Shown one piece after another: positions 1 through 9,600 of a stretch of DNA of 64,000 nucleotides. The position numbers were made by a program, and so were the translations under genes. This stretch comes from Zygosaccharomyces rouxii (taxonomy: Eukaryota; Ascomycota; Saccharomycetes; Saccharomycetales; Saccharomycetaceae): assembly GCF_000026365.1 (NCBI RefSeq), contig NC_012994.1, positions 620,001-684,000 of the forward strand, in the 5' to 3' direction. Below the pieces are notes generated by a model, which saw only the letters and a list, made by a program, of their open reading frames with translations, was not told where the DNA came from and did not search any database. Each line of letters begins with the position of its first letter. Position 1 is the first letter of the stretch.

Positions 1-286
1 AATCATTTACTTAGCACAGTTTAGTAGTCATCCTGTCCCACCCCATCACATCTCAGCTCATCTCATCTCAAAATTTTTCACAACGTTCGGAGTGACGCTG
101 ATACTGCCGATTGTAAACTGTCAAGCTCTTCCCTAATGAATTGATTAAAGCTTTCCTTTACATAGGGAACTTAGAACAACTCTAGCAATTTGTTGGGGAT
201 TCAACCATTGATACGTAGATTCATCGTACCCAAAAGACTTCTTTTCACTGTTGTAGTTGTAAAGGGTTTTTATGTTAGTATAAGCG
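1..286 (+). promoter_or_regulatory. Upstream region of RTP1
   Basis: Non-coding leader of the first gene. It holds a short pyrimidine-rich direct repeat of CATCTCA-like units around 47-72 and no recognisable gene. The S. cerevisiae left neighbour of RTP1 (YMR184W) is not visible, so it lies outside the window or is absent. Confidence 0.5.
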
Positions 287-2965
287 ATGAGCACGGTTAG
301 CGATATATTGAAAAAACCACAATTTACCAGATCTACACCGTTAGATGAGTTCTTCAAAAAGTTTGATAGTCAAGTTTTGTCCAAAAAGGGGGATTTGAAA
401 AATGATAACACTAATTTAGTTACGTTGCTGCTGAATCATTTCCAAGAGTTACATGATTTAGTTATTGATGAGCAAGTGAGATTACAAACTGAAAACAGCA
501 ATATGCTTCCTATATCGCTACATGATATGAGGTACGTGGAGGAACTTATTCAGCTTATTGTTGCACATGGCATAATGGCCAATATACCTCCAAGTTTGCA
601 ACCGGCATCGCAGAAATCAAAGGATATACCTAGATCACACAACTTAAGCACTTTGAAATTGGTCGTTGAAAAGATATCTAACATTCTGGTCAAAGAAATG
701 AAGCCTAACGATTATATTAGGTCGATTGTTTTAAAGGGTCCACTTTACACATACACATATTTGGGAATCCTTACTCTGTGCACCGAAGAGCCCAACAAGG
801 CCCATTATGAAGAAGTGCTGCGACAAATGGAAAATGTGCAACAGACTTATGAGTTGTTTGCGATGTACAATTTTTTAGTACAAGAATTGGGTAATGCTGT
901 GGCTAAAGCTAAGATCCTCAGCCTATTGAGCACGTTAGCGGTAAGACGAGAAAACGGTGTATTGAGTCTGATAGATTTTGTAGTAGGCGCTAGGGAGGAC
1001 GAACAGTTAGATATAGAGAAGATGAATAGGGTTACTCAAATCATAGTGGCCAAACCCAAAACGATCAACAGTGTAGAGTATTTCTCACGCCTTTTTCCTC
1101 AGATATTTGATGGATTATCGATGGTAAACAGGCCAATTGTGGTTAATTGTCTAAACAGTGTGGTAACTGCATTATTCTTTAAAAACTCGAGAATCATCAA
1201 CGATTTTCTTTTCCGTAGAATTTATCAAGTGATATTCAACGAACCTCTTCAAGAGCACAGCGCTAAAGAACTCAACGATGTGGTGAACGTAATCATTTCA
1301 TTAACGAAGAATTCTTCCAACGAATTAATCTCAGCATTAGTACAAAGTGTGGATAAAAGGCAGTTTTATTTGAACCTATGGATTTATGTCCTTTTTTTGA
1401 AGAAATATCAAAAGATCAATCCATTAGGCAAACAACACGGACCATACTATGAAGTCATTTTAACGATTTTGAAAACATTTGTTTGTTTATTCAAGGATAG
1501 CGAAGCATTAATATACCTGAGCATGAACCTTTTAAATTACCAACATGAACAATGGGGTTATCAAATCGATTTTGAAACCCAATTGGCATACATCACCTTA
1601 CGGGACAATTTACCTGATTTAAACTTGAAACAGGAAAAGGGTGATAATCCTTTAACTAAAGCCAATGAACTATTTGCCGGCATTGATGAATCAATCGATC
1701 TTTTCATTCAACTCCTGAAAATGGTTAACAACGAAAATATGGTAAAAGATGTGTTTTTAGCCGTCTTGAACAGATGGGTAAAAACTGAGCAGCATAACGA
1801 CAATTCTTTAAAAGAAGTTGAATCCAATGCACTTGTGCTATTGGATCTAAAGGCTTTGGAAAAATTACACAGGGAATTCTCCACAGATATTTTAAAGAAA
1901 CCGCAGGATATACTAAAACTGATTGATGAGTTGATAGACTTTACTTCTTCAGAACCATTAATGCAACAAGATTCAGATGATAAAGATTCAGACGATGAAG
2001 AGGAAAGAGAAGCACAACAGCCTGATTCTCTTTCCCTTATCATTCAAATACTCGAAAGCGTTCTTTCCATGCCTCCGAAACAACTGGCGGATGCCAAACC
2101 ACTTCTCCAAAGCATCGATAATAAATTACAAAAGAGAGGAAATTCGGCTTTACATAAGGATCTGCTAAGGATGCTCGAATATAAACCGGGACAAACTTCT
2201 CCTGATGCTTCCAACGACGCTAACGATTATGAGGCACTGGAAGAAGCGCTTAACAATCTGAACGATTCATTGGCACCTATGCAAGTTTTGGGACTCACAC
2301 AATTGAATAAATTAGTACAGAAACATTCCAAGGTAATCTCGGCGGCAAGGGCAACCCAATTACACCTCCAGTATCTGAAGAACCAAGACCCCTACGTATA
2401 TCTAAACGCAATCAAGGGTTTGAGTTCTCTATGTCAATACGACAAGACGTGTATAGACACTTTAGTGGACTGTTACAGTTCCATACGCAAACTGGATGAT
2501 GCCTTAAAAATAGGTGAAGTGTTCATCCAGTATATTCAACAGGAAAATCAATTGTTCCAAGGAATACAAGCCAACAAGATTATCGATGCATGTATTACAA
2601 ACGTAAGAAGGCGTGGCGAAATCGATGACAGGCTTCGTATGTCAGCAATGTCTATCCTAGGTATTAGCGCCCAGGTAAACGCCCGTGGTATTCAAGATCG
2701 TATCGGAGATATGCTAGATTGTTCCTTTGGTGTCCTCCAGATGGAGACAAAGACCAAGAGCGGATTCGTCGTTCGCAGAGCCGCCTTGCACCTAATACAC
2801 GATCTGATGTATAACAGCGACGAGAATGCTGGCGTATCGTTGTTTCCTCCGCAATATGACAGTTCAAGACTAAAGACTCTGCTTGATTATACACGGGAAA
2901 AAGACGACGACCAGCTAGTATCTGAGCAAGCAGCGCAGTTGTTGTCCTTGCTAAGTATAAGCTAG
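287..2965 (+). CDS. RTP1: RNA polymerase II nuclear import/assembly factor Rtp1
   Basis: The 892-residue protein is almost entirely helical with HEAT/ARM-like character and has one acidic, low-complexity loop (about residues 562-585, Asp/Glu/Ser-rich). Family knowledge: Rtp1 (YMR185W, TANGO6-related, C-terminal RTP1_C1/C2 domains) binds RNA polymerase II subunits and nucleoporins and promotes nuclear import of the assembled polymerase. The call rests on length (S. cerevisiae about 980 aa), overall character, and its place directly upstream of HSP90 on the same strand, exactly as YMR185W-YMR186W. The ATG at 287 is the first in frame. Orthology is well supported by synteny; function is inferred from the family. 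Confidence 0.85.
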   Translation: MSTVSDILKKPQFTRSTPLDEFFKKFDSQVLSKKGDLKNDNTNLVTLLLNHFQELHDLVIDEQVRLQTENSNMLPISLHDMRYVEELIQLIVAHGIMANIPPSLQPASQKSKDIPRSHNLSTLKLVVEKISNILVKEMKPNDYIRSIVLKGPLYTYTYLGILTLCTEEPNKAHYEEVLRQMENVQQTYELFAMYNFLVQELGNAVAKAKILSLLSTLAVRRENGVLSLIDFVVGAREDEQLDIEKMNRVTQIIVAKPKTINSVEYFSRLFPQIFDGLSMVNRPIVVNCLNSVVTALFFKNSRIINDFLFRRIYQVIFNEPLQEHSAKELNDVVNVIISLTKNSSNELISALVQSVDKRQFYLNLWIYVLFLKKYQKINPLGKQHGPYYEVILTILKTFVCLFKDSEALIYLSMNLLNYQHEQWGYQIDFETQLAYITLRDNLPDLNLKQEKGDNPLTKANELFAGIDESIDLFIQLLKMVNNENMVKDVFLAVLNRWVKTEQHNDNSLKEVESNALVLLDLKALEKLHREFSTDILKKPQDILKLIDELIDFTSSEPLMQQDSDDKDSDDEEEREAQQPDSLSLIIQILESVLSMPPKQLADAKPLLQSIDNKLQKRGNSALHKDLLRMLEYKPGQTSPDASNDANDYEALEEALNNLNDSLAPMQVLGLTQLNKLVQKHSKVISAARATQLHLQYLKNQDPYVYLNAIKGLSSLCQYDKTCIDTLVDCYSSIRKLDDALKIGEVFIQYIQQENQLFQGIQANKIIDACITNVRRRGEIDDRLRMSAMSILGISAQVNARGIQDRIGDMLDCSFGVLQMETKTKSGFVVRRAALHLIHDLMYNSDENAGVSLFPPQYDSSRLKTLLDYTREKDDDQLVSEQAAQLLSLLSIS

Positions 2966-3096
2966 AACTGTAAACCGACGAGAATTTTCTAGTCGAATTC
3001 AATTTGGATTACTCGATCGTTTTACTCATTCTTGTTATTAACTATTGATTACTAGACTATTCTTTTTTCTTCTCCAGTTACCCGCGCGTTAATCTT

Positions 3097-3312
3097 TTTT
3101 TTTCTAGAAGGTTAAAGAACAAAAAAATTTGTTTCTAGTGAGAGAGCGTCAAAGAAAGAGGAAGGGTATTTAAAGGGAATGAAGACGCTATTGGGACTGG
3201 AAGGTTATCAGAAGGATCTCCCTTTATTCTTAAATATCACTGTAACGATCTAGGAAGGTAAACTTACGAAAACCGTTCCAGCATCAATTACACACAAGTC
3301 CAGCCGCCGACC
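3097..3312 (+). promoter_or_regulatory. HSP90 promoter: heat-shock element, TATA, URS1-like site
   Basis: At 3102-3119 there are four alternating 5-bp-phased heat-shock units (TTC-nn-GAA-nn-TTa-nn-GAA) with one mismatch, as expected for an Hsf1 site. A TATTTAAA element follows at 3167-3174. A near-perfect Ume6/URS1-type sequence (CAGCCGCCGA, one mismatch to TAGCCGCCGA) lies at 3301-3310, only two bases before the ATG. The whole HSP90 upstream gap is 2966-3312. Confidence 0.7.
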
Positions 3313-5451
3313 ATGTCTTCTGAAACTTTTGAATTTCAAGCTGAGATTACTCAGTTGATGAGTTTGATCATCAACACTGTTTACTCTAACAAGGAAATTT
3401 TCTTAAGAGAATTGATCTCCAACTCTTCTGATGCTTTGGATAAGATTAGATACCAGGCTCTATCTGATGCCAAGCAATTAGAAACCGAACCAGAATTGTT
3501 CATTAGAATCACTCCAAGACCTGAGGAAAAAGTTTTGGAAATCAGAGATTCTGGTATTGGTATGACCAAGGCTGAATTGATCAACAACTTGGGTACTATT
3601 GCCAAGTCTGGTACTAAAGCCTTTATGGAAGCTCTATCTGCCGGTGCAGATGTTTCTATGATTGGTCAATTCGGTGTTGGTTTCTATTCTTTATTTTTGG
3701 TGGCAGACCAGGTTCAAGTTATTTCTAAGCACAACGACGATGAACAATACATCTGGCAATCCAATGCTGGTGGTTCTTTCACTGTTTCCTTGGATACCGA
3801 TAACGAAAGATTGGGTAGAGGTACCGTTCTAAGGCTATTCTTGAAGGATGACCAATTAGAATACTTGGAAGAAAAGAGAATTAAGGAAGTCGTCAAGAGA
3901 CACTCTGAATTCGTTTCTTACCCAATTCAACTTATGGTCACCAAGGAAGTTGAGAAGGATGTTCCATTAACCGAAGAAGAAAAGAAGGAAGAAAAGAAGG
4001 ATGAGGAAAAGAAGGAAGGTGAAGATGACAAGAAACCAAAATTGGAAGAAGTTGATGAAGAAGAGGAAAAGAAGCAAGAAGAAACCAAGAAGATTAAGGA
4101 AGAAGTTAAGGAATTAGAAGAATTGAACAAGACTAAGCCATTGTGGACTAGAAACCCATCTGAAATCTCTCAAGAAGAATACAATGCGTTCTACAAGTCC
4201 ATCTCCAATGACTGGGAAGATCCTCTATACGTGAAGCATTTCTCTGTCGAAGGTCAATTAGAATTTAAGGCTATCTTGTTCATTCCAAAGAGAGCTCCAT
4301 TTGACTTGTTCGAAAACAAGAAGAAGAAGCACAACATCAAACTTTATGTTCGTCGTGTTTTCATCACTGATGAAGCTGAAGATTTGATCCCTGAATGGAT
4401 GGGCTTTGTCAAGGGTGTTGTCGACTCTGAAGATTTGCCACTAAACTTATCCAGAGAAATGTTACAACAAAACAAGATCATGAAGGTCATCAGAAAGAAC
4501 ATCGTCAAGAAATTGATTGAAGCCTTCAACGAAATTGCTGAAGACTCTGAACAATTCGACAAGTTCTACTCAGCCTTCGGTAAGAACATCAAATTGGGTA
4601 TTCACGAAGACACTCAAAACAGACCTGCTTTGGCTAAATTGCTACGTTTCAACTCTACCAAGTCTGTTGACGAGCAAACTTCTTTGACCGATTATGTCAC
4701 TAGAATGCCTGAACATCAAAAGAACGTCTACTACATCACTGGTGAATCCATGAAGGCTGTGGAAAAATCTCCATTTTTGGATGCTCTAAAGGCTAAGAAC
4801 TTCGAAGTTTTGTTCCTAGTTGATCCAATCGATGAGTATGCTTTCACTCAAATGAAGGAATTTGAAGGTAAGACTCTTGTCGATGTCACCAAGGACTTCG
4901 AACTAGAAGAAAGTGAAGAAGAAAAGAAGAAGAGAGAGGAAGAAATGAAACAATACGAAGGTTTGACCGCTGCTCTAAAACAAATTCTAGGTGAACAAGT
5001 GGAAAAGGTTGTTGTTTCTGAGAAATTGATCGATGCTCCTGCTGCCATCAGAACCGGACAATTCGGCTGGTCCGCTAACATGGAAAGAATCATGAAGGCT
5101 CAAGCCTTGAGAGATTCTTCTATGTCTTCTTACATGTCCTCTAAGAAGATCTTTGAAATTTCTCCAAGATCTCCAATCACCAAAGAATTGAAAAAGAGAG
5201 TTGAAGAAGGTGGTGCTAACGACAGAATTGTTAAGGATTTGACTAACATGTTGTATGAAACCGCTCTATTGACCTCTGGTTTCAGTTTAGAAGACCCATC
5301 CTCTTTTGCTAAGAGAATTAACAGACTAATTTCCTTGGGTCTAAACATTGATGAAGAAGAACAAGAAGAAGAAGCTGCTCCAGAAGCTGCTGCTTCCACT
5401 GAAGCTCCATCTGAAGTACCAGCTGACACTGAGATGGAAGAAGTTGACTAA
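3313..5451 (+). CDS. HSP82: Cytosolic molecular chaperone Hsp90
   Basis: The 712-residue protein is nearly identical to S. cerevisiae Hsp82/Hsc82. The N-terminal GHKL ATPase has the catalytic Glu33 in [13 protein letters not shown], the ATP-lid motif DSGIGMT and [10 protein letters not shown] Glu/Lys-rich charged linker runs at about 218-265, followed by the middle domain with NLSREMLQQ and a C-terminal dimerisation domain ending in MEEVD, the TPR co-chaperone docking tag. It is an ATP-driven chaperone maturing kinases, receptors and other clients. Codon use is strongly biased (TTG, AGA, GGT), indicating high expression. It is the single counterpart of the HSP82/HSC82 duplicate pair: its left neighbour is the HSC82 neighbour RTP1 and its right neighbour the HSP82 neighbour CIN2. 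Confidence 0.98.
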   Translation: MSSETFEFQAEITQLMSLIINTVYSNKEIFLRELISNSSDALDKIRYQALSDAKQLETEPELFIRITPRPEEKVLEIRDSGIGMTKAELINNLGTIAKSGTKAFMEALSAGADVSMIGQFGVGFYSLFLVADQVQVISKHNDDEQYIWQSNAGGSFTVSLDTDNERLGRGTVLRLFLKDDQLEYLEEKRIKEVVKRHSEFVSYPIQLMVTKEVEKDVPLTEEEKKEEKKDEEKKEGEDDKKPKLEEVDEEEEKKQEETKKIKEEVKELEELNKTKPLWTRNPSEISQEEYNAFYKSISNDWEDPLYVKHFSVEGQLEFKAILFIPKRAPFDLFENKKKKHNIKLYVRRVFITDEAEDLIPEWMGFVKGVVDSEDLPLNLSREMLQQNKIMKVIRKNIVKKLIEAFNEIAEDSEQFDKFYSAFGKNIKLGIHEDTQNRPALAKLLRFNSTKSVDEQTSLTDYVTRMPEHQKNVYYITGESMKAVEKSPFLDALKAKNFEVLFLVDPIDEYAFTQMKEFEGKTLVDVTKDFELEESEEEKKKREEEMKQYEGLTAALKQILGEQVEKVVVSEKLIDAPAAIRTGQFGWSANMERIMKAQALRDSSMSSYMSSKKIFEISPRSPITKELKKRVEEGGANDRIVKDLTNMLYETALLTSGFSLEDPSSFAKRINRLISLGLNIDEEEQEEEAAPEAAASTEAPSEVPADTEMEEVD

Positions 5452-5614
5452 GCAAATTCATCTCGATCCAATAGGAATAAAGATCTGTAGTTTTTTTACC
5501 GGTAGGTTTTACTTATTAAACATATATAATATACGTTGCACCTGTATAAAATAGAATTTATCGTTGCGTTACCTAAAGCTTTAATACTTGTAATTATCAG
5601 GAATCAAAACAGGT

Positions 5615-6355
5615 ATGTCTGTCGAATCCTTTCTGAAGAGTAAGACTGGCTTAGAGGAAAGGTTAGCAAACCACGAGAGCACTGAAACGTTACGGGGAAA
5701 TGCCCTTGAACTACAGAATCAGCTAAATCAAATTTCCAAGGAGTTAGCCCCCCATGATTTACAAAAATATTCTAAGGAGTTAGACGAACTGCTCAAGAAT
5801 ATCAATGCAAGGGTTCCACCTCAAGTAGTTAAACTTCAATTTAAGAAGAAACCTAAACCCAGATTATTTCAGAATAGATCCAAGAAGGTGACAAGTAACG
5901 AACGTATTACTCAATCTCAAATGGTATCAAATCAAGATTTCAATATAGTACAAGCTACTGCTACTTATGAAAACTTACAAAAATGCACAATCATAGGAAC
6001 TCACTTTATCAACGACACTGGGTCATTAACTTTCAAAGATTTACAATCGTGTACTATTAATCTCTACGAAGCAACCTTCCGTGAGGGGAGTATTATCATC
6101 TCTAATTGTAACGATTGTTCCATCTACATTCATACCGGTAGAGAAACCCAATTAAGATTGCACGATTTGAAAGGGTGCAAGCTCATGATTAGACCATCTC
6201 AAGCTCCTCAAAGAATAGTTATGGAACGTTGTAGAGAATGCGTTTTTCATGAGGTTTGCGAACCTTGGATTACTATCCAAGAATTCGACAATTTAGCACT
6301 GACGCAAGAAGAGCAACGTAATTATACATTTGTATCGTTAGAAGATTGGTGGTAA
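5615..6355 (+). CDS. CIN2: Tubulin-folding cofactor C
   Basis: The 246-residue protein has an N-terminal helical region (1-80) and a C-terminal C-CAP/cofactor C-like beta-helix (about 105-235). The conserved QxRxH motif is present as QLRLH at 179-183, so Arg181 is the expected GAP arginine finger. Family knowledge: cofactor C works with Cin1 and the Arl2-type GTPase Cin4 in beta-tubulin folding. It starts 163 bp after the HSP90 stop, the same arrangement as YPL240C-YPL241C. The ATG at 5615 lies inside a GTATGT string, but no branch site follows, so I treat the gene as intronless. Confidence 0.93.
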   Translation: MSVESFLKSKTGLEERLANHESTETLRGNALELQNQLNQISKELAPHDLQKYSKELDELLKNINARVPPQVVKLQFKKKPKPRLFQNRSKKVTSNERITQSQMVSNQDFNIVQATATYENLQKCTIIGTHFINDTGSLTFKDLQSCTINLYEATFREGSIIISNCNDCSIYIHTGRETQLRLHDLKGCKLMIRPSQAPQRIVMERCRECVFHEVCEPWITIQEFDNLALTQEEQRNYTFVSLEDWW

Positions 6356-6605
6356 ACATGATCAAATTGGGTATTTAATGAACAATTGGGTCAATTGATT
6401 GATTGCAACTTTATGACTTCCATCTCATGATATTTCCATTTGAAGCAAAATGTAAACATCAACATCGAAGAGAAGATTTGAAACTCAATGGGATTAGAAG
6501 TTTTAGAACATGCTGCTCCCATTCACTAAACTTCACTGTTTCTAATTACATTACAGAACTTCAATAACTAAGTACAAACTCTTATTTAACAGGTGTAACT
6601 GCCCG

Positions 6606-9600
6606 ATGACGAGTAGCGTAGGATCACCTGGTAAGGGCAGCGTCTTAGATCGTTACGTCAAGAATCTCGCAAATGATAGCTCTTTACAACCTCCCCCGCA
6701 GTTGAGAACTACCTCTCAATCAAGACTGAACTCTTTCCATAACTTGAAAGGGGCTTCTAGGAGTAAACCTAATGTTGACAATCAGGACAAGGAGAACGTT
6801 GGCAATGCTAAGAATGGTTCTTTGAACGAAAAAAACCCATTTATGGCGGCTGCTGGTGGACTGAAATCTTCAAAGTCTCCCAATCAATTGAAGTTCGGTG
6901 GTAATAAAGTCAACCAGGGTATCAATGGCGGTGGCGGCAGTAGATCTAGTAGCAATGTCAACACGTCTGATTTGACTAGGGAAGAAAAAGGTTACTACGA
7001 GTTCTTATGCAGAGTGGCTGAAATTAAACAGTGGATTGAACGTGTTATTGGTGAAGATCTACCTTCCGAAGTAGACTTGAGTACAGGTGATTGTCTGAGA
7101 AATGGTGTCTATCTAGCTACAGTGACACAGAAGATCAATCCAGATTTAGCTCCAAGTGTTTTCCCTGCTGGTAACAGATTACAATTTAAGCATACTCAAA
7201 ATATCAATGCTTTTTTCAGTTTGGTCGACCATGTTGGGCTCCCCAATTCCTTCAGATTTGAATTACAAGACCTTTACAACAAACAAGATTTACCGCAGGT
7301 TTTTGAAACCCTTTACATTTTAATCACCATGATTAATAAAAAATGGCCTACGAAGACTCCAATTATCGAAAATCTTTCCGGAAAGGTAAATTTCAGCAAG
7401 GATGATATTAGGAAATGTAAGAAGACGTGGCCAAGAATCCGTGATTTCAAATCCTTAAATGTCAATTCTGTAAAATCCACCGTTGGGAAAAAAGCTACAG
7501 CGCCTACAGGTGGTGGTCTTATTCAAGATTTCAGTACAGTGGAGACTAGCGAACCCTCTTCTGAACCAGAGACACCTAAACCCAAAAATCGTCTTGCAGA
7601 TGCCAAGAGTCAACCCACACTTAAACCTGAGCCTGAGGATGAACCCTCTTTTATGATGAAATCATCGACTCCGGCAAAACCAGAGGAACAGGAAGAACTA
7701 GAGGAGCCAGCGGATTCAGAGTCAGTAAAAATAACTACCCCAGAACCAGAACCAAAACAGCTTAAAGAATCTGATGAACCACTCAAATTTGAACATTCAG
7801 TTAGTACACCTGTGAGGAGAACTAGGCAAAAGTTGGAATCCATTAAACTGTCTCCCCCATCTAGTGAAACTGGTTCTCTTTATTTTTCACCAACAACGGA
7901 TCGCAGAGATTACAGCAGCACATCGCCTATCAGATCTCAAAGCTTCAGACCAACAGAAAGCGATCATCTCCGGTCCCCATACCTAAGGCCAGCCGATAGC
8001 GACATAGTATCTCGACCACCCCATTTGGAGTACAGCCCTCTGAAGAGTACTAGCTTTTCCTACTACTCTCCTACAATATCCAGATACCTAACTTATGATA
8101 CTGATTTCTACGTGAGAAGAAGCCAAGCCAGAGAAAGAGGAATTGATTTTTATCAGACTTACAAATATGAGCCTGTGTCTTATTCCCCTCAGAGAAAGAA
8201 GAGAATGACGGAGATGGAATTTTTGGACAAAGTCATACACATCCAAAGCATATGCCGCGGAGCCAATGCACGTTTTGATATGCGTATTCAATCGAGACTT
8301 TTAAAACTATTTGAAAAGGAAGTGCTTCGTTTCCAATCTATCATTCGTGGTAACAAGAGAAGAGTTGGTATCCCTCAACGCTTTTCTATAAATCTAACAG
8401 ATGACCAAGAGGTGAGCTTAACTAAACTACAAGCATTGTTTAGGTCCAGTCGCATAAAGTCTCGAAATGATAGATTGAAACTTAAGATTTATCGTAAGAC
8501 GGCTCAGATTGAAGCATTACAGAATATATTCCGGGGTTCTCGCCTCAGGAAAAGAGTTAATCAAGAGCTTTATGATAGAAATGTGTCTGATGCTCCTTTG
8601 AGAAAGCTACAGTCTTGGATACAAGGTAAGAGATGTAGAAATCATGTGAAAGGTACGTCTAGATCGTTGTCGTCAAAGGCTATAGCTTTCCAGAAATTTC
8701 AAGGTTCCTGTAGAGGTCTACTCTATAGAAGACACTTTCTGTTCGCTCACCATTTCAGCGACAAGGCACTATCACAACTCAAGGACTTTCAAGAAAGAAT
8801 TCGTGGTGCCAATGTTCGCAATTCGGTCTACGATTTGATTTACGACGCTGAAGCTAAGAACCGTGTGTTTAAGCGACTATCTGGAATGTTGAGAGGCCGC
8901 AAGTTACGTGAATCCCTCCTCGATGTTCTGTACGATGATGATCCAGACTTTGCGAATGTGAGGCCCTTACAAGGAATTGTAAGGGGTGTCTTGGTACGCT
9001 ATACCCTAGATTTGGTGGATGATATCATTGAATACTACCATCTGGACCAATTCCAAGCACATGTAAAAGGATTCCTTTTACGTTCGAAATTTGACGAGAG
9101 GGAAAAGTATTTCAAACGTAATGAACGTTCAGTGATAATTATTCAAAGTAAAATCAGAACTTTCATTCAAAGGGAATCGTTTTTCGATTTATTGCATCAC
9201 CCAAATCCACACATAAAACACGTTAAGAAATATGCATACTTACTCAATAACACTGGAACCATCGAGGAAAATCAAGATAAACTAGAAGCCTGCCAAGCCC
9301 AACTGGATTCAGAGAATTTGAAAAAAGAAACTTTTGAAAAGAACATAAGACAACAATTAGACACTGGAAATGTACTTGAGAAATTCGGATTAACCAGTGG
9401 GCTCACAAAGGAGCTCAGCGGGATGGATATACCACTCTGCAGATATCCAACTTATGAAAAATTATTTTTCCTACTCCAAGTTGACCCTTCTTATTGGAAG
9501 ATTCTCTACACCTTTGAACCTGTTTTTGTTGAGAAGAACATGTATGTGTCTTTTAGCACTGTTAATCAAAGAATGGGCAGAAGAGAAAAGATTTATTTCA

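Noticed and set aside
5613..5618. GTATGT at the CIN2 start, a possible 5' splice site
   Set aside because: No TACTAAC-like branch site or suitable acceptor follows, and the unspliced frame gives a normal-length cofactor C.
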